Assembly (NCBI GenBank): GCA_003152595.1
Contig: PMAM01000143.1
Location: 14,509-46,893, forward strand
DNA: 32,385 nucleotides
Origin: Acidobacterium sp.
Lineage (GTDB): Bacteria > Acidobacteriota > Terriglobia > Terriglobales > Acidobacteriaceae
Direction of reading: 5' to 3'
Shown piece after piece: positions 1-8,212 of this stretch. The position numbers were made by a program, and so were the translations under genes. Numbering within the stretch: the first letter of the stretch is position 1; every line of letters begins with the position of its first letter. The notes beneath the pieces were generated by a model that made no database searches, was not told where the DNA came from, and saw only the letters and a list, made by a program, of their open reading frames with translations.

Positions 1-1085
1 GAGGCCGATCCGGTGGTGACGTCGATCAGCACGCGGCTGACATCCTGGGCGCCGCGTGTCATCTCGCGACGGAGCAGGTCAGGGTCGGCGTCGTAACGTT
101 CGGCTTCGAGGGTGAGCACGCGAATGGGCGGATCGTTGGTGCCGCCGCTGAAGGTGCGCACCACGCCGGGCTTGATTTCGCGAGCGCCAAAGTAAAAGGG
201 CAGCACGCCGAACGAGCAGGTATCGGTGAGCAGGACACGCTCGCCGCGCGCGGCCAGGGCGCGGCCGATCGCGGCAACGAGACTGGTCTTGCCGACGCCG
301 CCAGCGAGAGAAAAGAACGTGAGGACCGGGACCTGGCCTTCCATGCGGGAGGGCTGGAGATCCTCGGGGTTGCGGCCGAAGACGCCGCGCAGCGCAAACC
401 AGCGTGAGGCGACTCGTTCGCGCGACTGCTGCAACGGCTCGCTCGCCGGAGTTTGGAGGGGAGGCGGCGGCATTGCCGGCGCGGATGGCGGAACCTGCGT
501 CACGGGCTGGGGCGGAGGCGAAGCCTGGACTAGGGGCGGAGGTGGAGGCAAAGGCGAAGAGTGGATCACCGGCGGAGGGCCGGTTTCGGCGAGCCATGCG
601 GGGCGCACCTCGGCGCCTTCCAGTTCGGTTGTCAGCTCGACGTCGCGCGGATCGGGCGGTGCCGATTCGCGAAAATAAGGAGCACCACCGAGGCCGTGGC
701 GGGTCGGGACGCTTGTCTCTGGTGCGGGCGGCAATGCGGCCGGCCTGCGCTCCGGTTCTGCCGGGCTCTCCAACCGCCGTTCGAAGGGATTTTCCCAGCG
801 AGCCGGCGCAGCAGCGCCTGCCGCGGCTTGCCGCTCGCTGCCGGGCAGCAGATCTTCCCAACGGGGGCCTTCGCCCAGGGCCGGAGGCGGATTCTGAGCT
901 TCTTCGCGGGCCAGTCGCGCGCGATCTGCCATGGTGCGCTGCCGCATCTGGACCCTCATTTCCTGGCGGGACGCACTGAAGTCCCGGTACTTGGCCCCGT
1001 GCAGGTTCGCCCACGAGTACAGTGTGGCAACGTCGTCGGCCTGCTCGGTTGTGTCGGGGTTCCGGGGAATCTCATCCGGCTTCAT
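1..1085 (-). CDS. bcsQ: BcsQ/YhjQ-like ParA/MinD-family ATPase, C-terminus truncated by the window edge
   Basis: Manual reverse-strand translation from ATG at 1085 gives one open frame: MKPDEIPRNPDTTEQADDVATLYSWANLHGAKYRDFSASRQEMRVQMRQRTMADRARLAREEAQNPPPALGEGPRWEDLLPGSE..., a Pro-rich linker, then VPVLTFFSLAGGVGKTSLVAAIGRALAARGERVLLTDTCSFGVLPFYFGAREIKPGVVRTF. GGVGKTS is a deviant Walker A motif. No stop before position 1. Confidence 0.8.
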   Translation of the reverse strand, partial: MKPDEIPRNPDTTEQADDVATLYSWANLHGAKYRDFSASRQEMRVQMRQRTMADRARLAREEAQNPPPALGEGPRWEDLLPGSERQAAAGAAAPARWENPFERRLESPAEPERRPAALPPAPETSVPTRHGLGGAPYFRESAPPDPRDVELTTELEGAEVRPAWLAETGPPPVIHSSPLPPPPPLVQASPPPQPVTQVPPSAPAMPPPPLQTPASEPLQQSRERVASRWFALRGVFGRNPEDLQPSRMEGQVPVLTFFSLAGGVGKTSLVAAIGRALAARGERVLLTDTCSFGVLPFYFGAREIKPGVVRTFSGGTNDPPIRVLTLEAERYDADPDLLRREMTRGAQDVSRVLIDVTTGSA

Positions 1086-1532
1086 GGCATCATCACCCTG
1101 GGCTTGCAGCAGGACCGCTGCTCTTGATCGACTGTCATGGCGGGAGGCGGGTAGCCGGCTGAAGAAACCCGACTGAAGCCCCACTTCCACGACGCTAAGG
1201 CTTCACTGTTGCGGCTATCTCCCCAACCTGACATGTCTCTCCTGTTGCTGGGGAGTGTTTGCTTTTGCGTTAACCTGACGACTGTCTCGAAACAGCACTC
1301 GAAGTAGAAGTCTAATCAAGTTAACCCTTTAAGCCACCATGGAACCATTCCTCTTCAGTAACTGGAGTACCGTTACGACAGGGGGGTCGAAGTCGAACAG
1401 AGTGTGCCACTCCGGAGGGTTCCGCATGGGGGAGTGGAGTGGCCGGACGGCGCGATCCAGGTCCTCTTGTGCACGAAGGACGGGCGATTGCTGTGCTTAC
1501 ACGAAGCAATCCGCACCCTACTGTTGAGTTCC

Positions 1533-1893
1533 ATGCGGCTGACTCTGCCGCCGGCTAACGCGAGAGATGTCCTTGAGCTGATGGTCTTCTGCGCGGCGAT
1601 CGATGGGAATCTGGCGCACCGGTTCAGCGAGGGCTACGGGGTTGGGCGGCGGACCGAGAGGGGCGCTCTGGCGGCGATGGAGCACGGCAGCGGGTTCGTC
1701 GGAAGATTTCGGGGCAGGATCGTCGCGTCGCTTACGCTGTCCACGAGGAATCCGTGGGCGATCGACGCCAGATACTTCGATCCGAGCGAGATGCCGCTGT
1801 ATCTGACTTCGATGGCTGTCGATCCACGGCACTGTTGAGAAGGCGTCGGGCGGCTCTGTCTGGATGAGGCGCGGCAGATCGCGACGGAGTGCG
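1533..1893 (+). pseudogene. GNAT-family N-acetyltransferase, interrupted and 3'-truncated
   Basis: Frame reads MRLTLPPANARDVLELMVFCAAIDGNLAHRF...GFVGRFRGRIVASLTLSTRNPWAIDARYFDPSEMPLYLTSMAVDPRHC, TGA at 1836-1838, then in the same frame EGVGRLCLDEARQIATE. The stop falls inside the acetyl-CoA-binding motif A region, and coding similarity ends at the tRNA boundary. Confidence 0.6.
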
Positions 1894-1969
1894 TGGTGAG
1901 CCCGCTGGGACTCGAACCCAGGACCCACGCCTTAAAAGGGCGTTGCTCTACCAACTGAGCTACGAGCTC
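1894..1969 (-). tRNA. tRNA-Lys (anticodon TTT), CCA encoded
   Basis: Reverse complement GAGCTCGTAGCTCAGTTGGTAGAGCAACGCCCTTTTAAGGCGTGGGTCCTGGGTTCGAGTCCCAGCGGGCTCACCA, 76 nt. Acceptor stem GAGCTCG/CGGGCTC, anticodon stem-loop ACGCC-CTTTTAA-GGCGT, T-loop GGTTCGAGTCC. Confidence 0.95.
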
Positions 1970-1983
1970 ACTATTGATTCAAC

Positions 1984-2230
1984 TTATTTATATTCAAAAA
2001 GTTGAAGGCTATCCAGTTTTCTGCTTCTCGTGGCCATTTTGGTGTTGGTAGCCAATTTGTAGCCACTTTGTACGGAACTCGACCTCGGACGAACCAAGGT
2101 CTCCAGCGCCTGCAACTTGTGCGTCGGCGCGAGATGGGCATACCGAGTGGTCATAGCGATCATGTTATGTCCCATGAAGTTCCTGCACTGTTTTTAAGTC
2201 TACCCCAGCCATCACCAGGCGGCTAGCGAA
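1984..2230 (-). pseudogene. Tyrosine recombinase (phage-type integrase) C-terminal fragment, frameshifted
   Basis: Minus strand reads FASRLVMAGVDLKTVQEL, one extra base near 2176, then MGHNMIAMTTRYAHLAPTHKLQALETL. This is the canonical integrase C-terminus (LMGHK.I.MT.RYAHLAP). Confidence 0.75.
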
Positions 2231-2277
2231 GGATCAAAGCCAGGATCGAGGGCGTCACCTGGCACACGCTGCGGCAT
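2230..2277 (+). pseudogene. Tyrosine recombinase fragment carrying the HxLRH box, on the opposite strand to its expected continuation
   Basis: Plus strand reads RIKARIEGVTWHTLRH. This motif normally lies directly upstream of FASRLVMAGVDLKTVQELMGH, which is encoded on the minus strand immediately adjacent. Confidence 0.65.
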
Positions 2278-2504
2278 GAAGCGCCGTGGCAAACCACTCG
2301 CCACCATCACGTAGCTCCCGCCTTCCCGGCGGCCCAGGCCTCGCGGCGTATCCTTTCCAGCAGGTGCGCAGGCAGCCTGCATTCCGGCGCAGTGGCCGCG
2401 AAGGCGGGAATTGGGGACCCAGTTCCGGTGAGACTGCATGACTTCGATGAACCAGGTTTCGAGCTTCGGGGCCTCAGAGAAGCGAAGAACAGTCCGCCAA
2501 ATCG

Positions 2505-2700
2505 ATTGTTTTGCAGGGAGACTCGACTGTCAGGCAGCGGCAGCTTTCGCAGCGTACCCGAACTGGTGGCCCGCATCAACCAGTTCGTTCAGCATTACAA
2601 CCTTAACTGCCGCCCCTTCGCCTGGACCGCTGCTGTATTCCATCCTGGAGAACCTTGCCCGACTTTGTTCATGTATTTCCGGGGCACAACGCCAGCCAGG
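2505..2700 (+). pseudogene. IS630-family transposase C-terminal remnant, frameshifted
   Basis: FCRETRLSGSGSFRSVPELVARINQFVQHYNLNCRPFAWTA, a +1 frameshift near 2635, then YSILENLARLCSCISGAQ. This matches the IS630 DDE transposase C-terminal pattern (SV.EL...I..F...YN...RPF.WTA..ILEK..RLC..ISGT). Confidence 0.6.
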
Positions 2701-2790
2701 CTGTGGGCCCCCTTGCGAGCTGGAGGCTCGCTCTGATCGCGGACCCCGGCAACGGCGCAAAAGAAGCATCCCTGCAAACGCAAGCCACGT

Positions 2791-5700
2791 TCAGTAATAG
2801 ATTTTTACGGCCAGCTGCAGGAGACGGGGTGGGAGCGCACCGGTTAGGTATCCGAAGGTCGGCGTGCCCATAATGGTCGAATTGATGGAGTTCTGTGGCC
2901 CAGGAGCTGCGAATTGGAAGTTCGGGTGATTGAATGTATTGAAAGCCTCGGCCCGTAACTCAATGTGGCGCGCTTCGCCGAGTGGAATTTTTTTCAGCAA
3001 GGCGAAGTCTACGTTCTTTTCATTCGGCCCTTCGAGACTGTTCATACTGACGTCGCCGGTAGAACCGAGGGCCGGATTTTGAAAGGCGCAGGTATTGAAA
3101 AATGTGCCGGGAACGCAAGGCTTCGATGTGGCTTTGATACCGGGGACGAAGTCGGGACGCTGCTGACCGTCGGAGTTGGCGAAGTTCGCGTTGCCATCGG
3201 TGACTGTGAACCAGGTGCCGGACGAAAGGGTGACGATGCCGGACCAGTTCCAGTCTCCGATGATGTGGTCAACGACCGCGTTGTGGGTAGCGAGGCGGTG
3301 ACCGGTACCGAAGGGCAGATCATAGAGGTAACTCGCCACGAAGTGATTCCGCACATCGAAATCGAGGGGCCCATATTCCTGATTCGGGTAGCGGCTATTG
3401 CGAAAGCCGTCGTTATTCTGCGATCCAAGATCGGCGCTGCTGGCGTTTCCGAGCGACTTGCTGTAGGTGTAGTTGACGATGAATTCGAGCCCGCGATTAA
3501 GTCTCTGCTGGAAGGAAGTCTGAAGGCCGTTATAGTTCGACGATCCTGCAGACTTGAGATAGCCGATCGCGGCATCCACGTAGGGGAAAGGACGACGCGG
3601 GGCGGTAGGAGCGGAGGGATCAGCGGTCGGCTGGGCCTGGTTTCCGTTCAGGTAGATGTAGGAACGGTCGCTTTTGGAGCCGACATAGGCTACTTCGAGC
3701 ACCGTCTTATCCGCCAGCTGATACTGCGTGTCCAGGTGCCATTGCAGCACATAAGGCATGCGAAGGTTCAGCTGCAGGGCGAAAAGAGTGGGCGTGTTGG
3801 GATCGGTGAGCGAGTTCGCAGGAAAACCCTGGGAAAGCACGCTGATGCCGGGGACAGAACAATCTTCGGCGGCCGGAGAATACGATGGCAGGCCGCAAGG
3901 GGCGGCAAATGTCTGGCTGATGAAATAGGGGGGATTGAAGCCAGGGCTGGGATTGCTGTAGGGGCCGGCCTCATCGCCGTTGAAGAAGACGCCGAAGGCA
4001 CTCTGCACAGCCAGATGTTTGGCGGCATTCCAGGCCAGTCCAGCGCGTGGACCGAAGTCCTTGTAGTCCGATGAGATGAGCGCATTGGAAGCGTTGTGAT
4101 TCACGGGCAAGGTCGCGGCCAGGGTGGGGGTAAGGCTCACATTGCTGTCGCGTGGAATGTCGAGATTGCCGGTGACGGGATTGAAGTTTGCCTGGGCATT
4201 GTTTTTGGAATACACGGGAGAGAAGAACTCATAGCGCAGTCCCAGATTCAAAGTGAGCTGAGGCAGGACACGCCAGTCGTCCTGGGCGAAGAGCGCCCAG
4301 GTGTGGCGGTAATAATCGATATTGTTCAGGTTGTTGATATTGCCGCCATCGGGTTGGCCGGTGAGCAGGGTTGCAAGGCTGTAGCCCCCTGTTCCGGGAT
4401 CACCCGCATTGTCGGTGTAGACGTGGGTGAAGCTCATGGTGCCGCGAGGATCGGCGGGCTCATAGATGGAGAAATGCTCGGGGCGAACTTCTCCGCCGAG
4501 CTTCCAGGCGTGATGGCCGGCGATGAGAGTGAACGTATCGGATACCTGAAATGTGGTTTGCCGTTCGATGGCGGGGAGAAATGTGGGACTGCCGAGATTG
4601 GAGGCATCGCTGAAGACCAGCTGCGGCAACCCACCATTGTTGGTTCCGGCCACATAGGGAACGCCGGAAAATCCCACGGTAGCGGAGATGTTCTGGTTAT
4701 AGTTGGCCTGATAGCGGCTGGTCTTGATCCAGTTAGCGCCCACGCGAAATTCGTTCACGTTGTGCGCGGAGAAGACGTGAACTTCGTTGGCGGCGCCGCT
4801 GTAGGCGGTGATCTGCTGAATGCCGTCGAAAAATCCTCCGCCGTCGGCGTATCCAGGAAATGGCGAACCGATGTTTTCAGGCGTATTGCTGGTGCTGAAG
4901 CGATAGAAGGCGTTGTCGTGCTGGGACCAGACCTGATCGATGCGGACATCGCCCTGGTCGGCTGTTTGGGTGGTTACAGGATCGGACAGATAGTTATAGC
5001 CGACCCCGGCAGCATTGGGTGAGGGAAAGAGGTTGATCAACTTGCTGCCGAGGGAATCGATTTTTGAGGCCGGGATGATATTACTGGGCGCACCGTTGGC
5101 ATAGCCGAACGGAACTCCGCAAAAGCCGCCAGCGGTGGCCTGAGTCTGGGTGGTATCGAAGATCTCACCCTGATAGGTCTGGACGCCGTTACAGTCGGCA
5201 ACACCTGTGGGAGAGGTCAGATCGAGCAGGCTGGAAAAGTCGCCGGTTCTCTGGGCCGCCGTGGGTACGACGGATGTGATGGTTTGCGCCTGGCTGATGC
5301 GTAGTCCCTCGTAATCGACAAAGAACAGCAGTTTGTCGCGGATAATTCGGCCGCCCAGCGATGCACCGAACTGATTCTGGTGATACGGCTGACGAGCGGT
5401 ATCGAAGTAGTTCATCGCATCCATATTCTGGTTGCGCAGGAACTCATAGACGGTGCCGTGGAAGTTGTTGGTGCCGCCTTTGGTTGTGGCATTGACGATG
5501 GCGCCGGTGGATCTGCCGAACTCAGCGTCGTAGTTCCCGGTTTCGACTTTGAACTCCTGCAGGGCGTCAGGAGGAGGCATGACGACATAGTTGGCTTCGT
5601 TGAGCAGGTCGGGCAGGTTGGAATTGTTATCGACCCCATCGAGGAGAAAGTTGTTATCGAGGGAACGCGATCCGCTGGCGCTGAAGCCGAACCCGCCGCT

Positions 5701-6258
5701 GTCGCGAGCTCCGGGCTCACTGGTGGTAACACCGACGCTGAGCTGAGCGAGCTGAACAGGGTTACGGCCATTCAGGGGAAAGCCGACCATGGAGGCGCTG
5801 TCGATGACCTGCCCGGTTTCGGAGGAGTCGGTTTCCAGCAGAGGAGCGGCCCCCTGTACTTCAACCTTTTCGCTTACCTGACCCACCTGGAGGGTGACGT
5901 CGGCACGCTGGCGCTGTTGCACATCGAGCGTGATGGGGCCGACGACCGCCTGCTTGAAACCCTGGGCGGAAATAGTAAGTGTGTAGGTGCCGATGCGCAC
6001 CGGGCTGATGGCCCAGGCACCCGACTGATCGCTTCGCGCGCGGTAAGTGAGGTTGGTTGCGCTGTTGACGGCCAAAATCTGAGCATTGGGGACGACCGCA
6101 CCGGACGTATCGACGACGAGTCCTTCCAGCGAGGCGGCATCGCGTTGGGCAGAGAGGGGACAGACGGACGCTGCGAGCAGCGCCAGGAAGGCAATTCGCC
6201 GTTTAGCAAGAGCAATCGACATCTGAGAGAGCCTCCTCCATGCAGTTCTGTCGGCCAC
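2791..6258 (-). CDS. Oar-like TonB-dependent receptor with N-terminal carboxypeptidase-regulatory-like domain
   Basis: 1155 aa ORF. N-terminal signal sequence, then SLEGLVVDTSGAVVPNAQILAVNSATNLTYRARSDQSGAWAISPVRIGTYTLTISAQGFK (CarboxypepD_reg), a plug-like region (GFPLNGRNPVQLAQLS...LLDGVDNNSN) and an outer-membrane barrel with aromatic C-terminus (...LLQLAVKIYY). Confidence 0.9.
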   Translation of the reverse strand: MADRTAWRRLSQMSIALAKRRIAFLALLAASVCPLSAQRDAASLEGLVVDTSGAVVPNAQILAVNSATNLTYRARSDQSGAWAISPVRIGTYTLTISAQGFKQAVVGPITLDVQQRQRADVTLQVGQVSEKVEVQGAAPLLETDSSETGQVIDSASMVGFPLNGRNPVQLAQLSVGVTTSEPGARDSGGFGFSASGSRSLDNNFLLDGVDNNSNLPDLLNEANYVVMPPPDALQEFKVETGNYDAEFGRSTGAIVNATTKGGTNNFHGTVYEFLRNQNMDAMNYFDTARQPYHQNQFGASLGGRIIRDKLLFFVDYEGLRISQAQTITSVVPTAAQRTGDFSSLLDLTSPTGVADCNGVQTYQGEIFDTTQTQATAGGFCGVPFGYANGAPSNIIPASKIDSLGSKLINLFPSPNAAGVGYNYLSDPVTTQTADQGDVRIDQVWSQHDNAFYRFSTSNTPENIGSPFPGYADGGGFFDGIQQITAYSGAANEVHVFSAHNVNEFRVGANWIKTSRYQANYNQNISATVGFSGVPYVAGTNNGGLPQLVFSDASNLGSPTFLPAIERQTTFQVSDTFTLIAGHHAWKLGGEVRPEHFSIYEPADPRGTMSFTHVYTDNAGDPGTGGYSLATLLTGQPDGGNINNLNNIDYYRHTWALFAQDDWRVLPQLTLNLGLRYEFFSPVYSKNNAQANFNPVTGNLDIPRDSNVSLTPTLAATLPVNHNASNALISSDYKDFGPRAGLAWNAAKHLAVQSAFGVFFNGDEAGPYSNPSPGFNPPYFISQTFAAPCGLPSYSPAAEDCSVPGISVLSQGFPANSLTDPNTPTLFALQLNLRMPYVLQWHLDTQYQLADKTVLEVAYVGSKSDRSYIYLNGNQAQPTADPSAPTAPRRPFPYVDAAIGYLKSAGSSNYNGLQTSFQQRLNRGLEFIVNYTYSKSLGNASSADLGSQNNDGFRNSRYPNQEYGPLDFDVRNHFVASYLYDLPFGTGHRLATHNAVVDHIIGDWNWSGIVTLSSGTWFTVTDGNANFANSDGQQRPDFVPGIKATSKPCVPGTFFNTCAFQNPALGSTGDVSMNSLEGPNEKNVDFALLKKIPLGEARHIELRAEAFNTFNHPNFQFAAPGPQNSINSTIMGTPTFGYLTGALPPRLLQLAVKIYY

Positions 6259-6570
6259 ACGAGACGATCAGTGATTGACTCACACCCCAAAGCCGGCAGG
6301 TTTCTTCCCGCGGGTGAAGCGGGAACGAACGGAAGAATATGACTGCAGAGCAAGAACCGAATCAGCCCCGGGGAGAAGAGCGGGGTCTATCGTTTATTTA
6401 CGAAAAATTACGCCGGTTCAGCAGAATTGTCAATGATGTTTTGATTTACGGAGGGAACCGATCCTATTCGTAACCTCATATAATTTAGGCTAAAATTAAC
6501 AAAATACATACGCTTACGAGAGTCCATATTCCCTATTTTCGATTGCACTCGCTGCATGACTCTTTCCAAA

Positions 6571-6606
6571 TTGACGATTACGAAAGCTGGATGTAGTCTT
6601 ACGAAT
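6571..6606 (+). promoter_or_regulatory. Putative promoter/operator region upstream of agaS
   Basis: TTGACG (6571-6576), 17 bp, TAGTCT (6594-6599). Overlaps two TTACGAA copies starting at 6578 and 6599 (21 bp apart). Confidence 0.35.
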
Positions 6607-6644
6607 GGTTTCTATTTTCTGGAGTATTCCTCGATTTTCCTGCC

Positions 6645-7796
6645 GTGCAGGAGTTGGTTCTCCTGGGGAGAAAGAGGAAAGCCGATGGAGTTTGCATGCC
6701 GCAGAATCTGAGTTGCGCTGGGCAGGAGGATATTCACGCGGCTGATCGCGTTACCGCACGAGAGATCGCACACCAGCCAGAGCTTTGGCCCGTGGTTGCT
6801 CAGGAAGTCCTTGCTGCTGCAGAGCAGGTGCAGCTGATTCAGAAGCTGCAGAACCGGAAAGTGCTTCTGACCGGTGCCGGAAGCTCGGCTTATGCAGCCA
6901 GCGCGGTGGCGGCGGCGTGGCCGGGAGCCACCGCAATCCCCACTACGGATCTGCTTGTGGATACGGAGCGCTATCTGATTGGAGTTGGCGCCGTCATTTC
7001 GCTGGCTCGTTCCGGCGAGAGCCCCGAAAGCGCCGCGGTGGTGGAACGGATCCGGAAGCTGCATCCCGAGATTCTGCAAGTGGCACTTGTCTGCAACCCC
7101 AACAGCGCACTCAGCCGCGCGGGGCTCGACGAACTGATTGCGCTGAATCCACGGACCAACGATCGCAGCCTGGTGATGACGAGCGCATTCTCAGGCCTGG
7201 TGCTGGCTGGATTGGTGCTGGCTCAGCCGCAGGCGGTGACTGCGAAGGTGAAGGCTCACAGCGCCCGCGCCGCCGCGCTCCTGCCTGAAATCGAGGCTGT
7301 GTGCCGACGTTTATCCGCCCGGGATTGCGATCGAATGGTGGTTTTGTCGTCGTCCCCTTTGTTCGGGTGGGCGCGAGAGGCGGGGCTGAAGACGCTGGAG
7401 ATGACTTCCGGACATCTTGCTGTGGTGACAGAGACTTTCCTTGGACTGCGGCATGGGCCGATGTCGTTTGTGAAGGCGGACACGCTGGTTGTGTGCCTGC
7501 TCTCGAGCGATTCGCTCCGGCGCTCCTATGAAATCGACCTGATCGACGAACTCCGGTCCAAGAAGATCGGCCATCTGGTGGGCATCGCGGAGACAGGCGA
7601 ATGGGACGCGTTATTCGATGAGAAGATTCCCGCGATTGCGCCGGAGGAAGATGACTCTCTGCGCACGCCGTATGAGATCGTAGGCCCGCAATGGCTGGGA
7701 TATTACCTGAGCCTGCGGATCGGGCTGAACCCCGATAATCCGAGCCCCGACGGCATCATCAACCGCGTCGTTAGCGGAGTACGGATCTATCGGTAA
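6645..7796 (+). CDS. agaS: AgaS-like SIS-domain sugar isomerase / aminosugar-phosphate deaminase
   Basis: KVLLTGAGSSAYAASAVAAAWP...LLVDTERYLIG..AVISLARSGESPESAAVVE...LKTLEMTSGHLAVVTETFLGLRHGPMSFV; two SIS halves. The true start may be ATG 6696 (MPQNLSCAGQEDIHAADRVTAREIAHQPELW). Confidence 0.85.
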   Translation: MQELVLLGRKRKADGVCMPQNLSCAGQEDIHAADRVTAREIAHQPELWPVVAQEVLAAAEQVQLIQKLQNRKVLLTGAGSSAYAASAVAAAWPGATAIPTTDLLVDTERYLIGVGAVISLARSGESPESAAVVERIRKLHPEILQVALVCNPNSALSRAGLDELIALNPRTNDRSLVMTSAFSGLVLAGLVLAQPQAVTAKVKAHSARAAALLPEIEAVCRRLSARDCDRMVVLSSSPLFGWAREAGLKTLEMTSGHLAVVTETFLGLRHGPMSFVKADTLVVCLLSSDSLRRSYEIDLIDELRSKKIGHLVGIAETGEWDALFDEKIPAIAPEEDDSLRTPYEIVGPQWLGYYLSLRIGLNPDNPSPDGIINRVVSGVRIYR

Positions 7797-8212
7797 GCAT
7801 CGCTCGGCTTGATCAGGGTGGACGAAGAGGAGATCCTGGCGTGCGGCCCGATGATTGCGGTCGGATGCGTCAGTACCCTCTCAGGGCCCGCCGGCAAACA
7901 GACTCTGGACCAGAGCGTCGTCGCGAAACGACTCCATGCCGCCGGAACGCAGGGTGGAAAGAGTCGAAACGCGGATCAGAGTCCTCAGGGATCTTGCGGT
8001 GCACTGCCTGTCCATCCTATCGAAAACGAAATGGAAACTCGTCGCAAATGAAATATATCGTAAACGCCGACGCGCTAAGGGAGGGATCCAGGGAACCGCA
8101 GTGGAGTTAAGATAAACACAATATTATCTATAACTTGGCGGAGCGCTGCGCCAGGCGTGACTTTGTCGCAGCTTTTAGTGTAACCTTCTCAGCGGAAAGC
8201 GGACGAAATTGA

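Noticed and set aside
79-1014. 311-aa minus-strand ORF listed in the track
   Set aside because: Wrong frame. The BcsQ-like frame starting at 1085 carries the Walker A motif and runs open to the window edge.
1330-1428. Small minus-strand ORF MRNPPEWHTLFDFDPPVVTVLQLLKRNGSMVA
   Set aside because: Looks protein-like, but I could not assign it to a family or prove it is translated.
2965-6342. Long plus-strand ORFs (2965-4074, 4096-5022, 5380-6342)
   Set aside because: Antisense shadows of the 2791-6258 receptor, low-complexity Gly/Val/Ile-rich translations, no start context or domain.
7809-8115. Three short overlapping plus-strand ORFs between agaS and deoR
   Set aside because: No recognisable motif and no strong start signal; three frames open at once suggests composition rather than coding.
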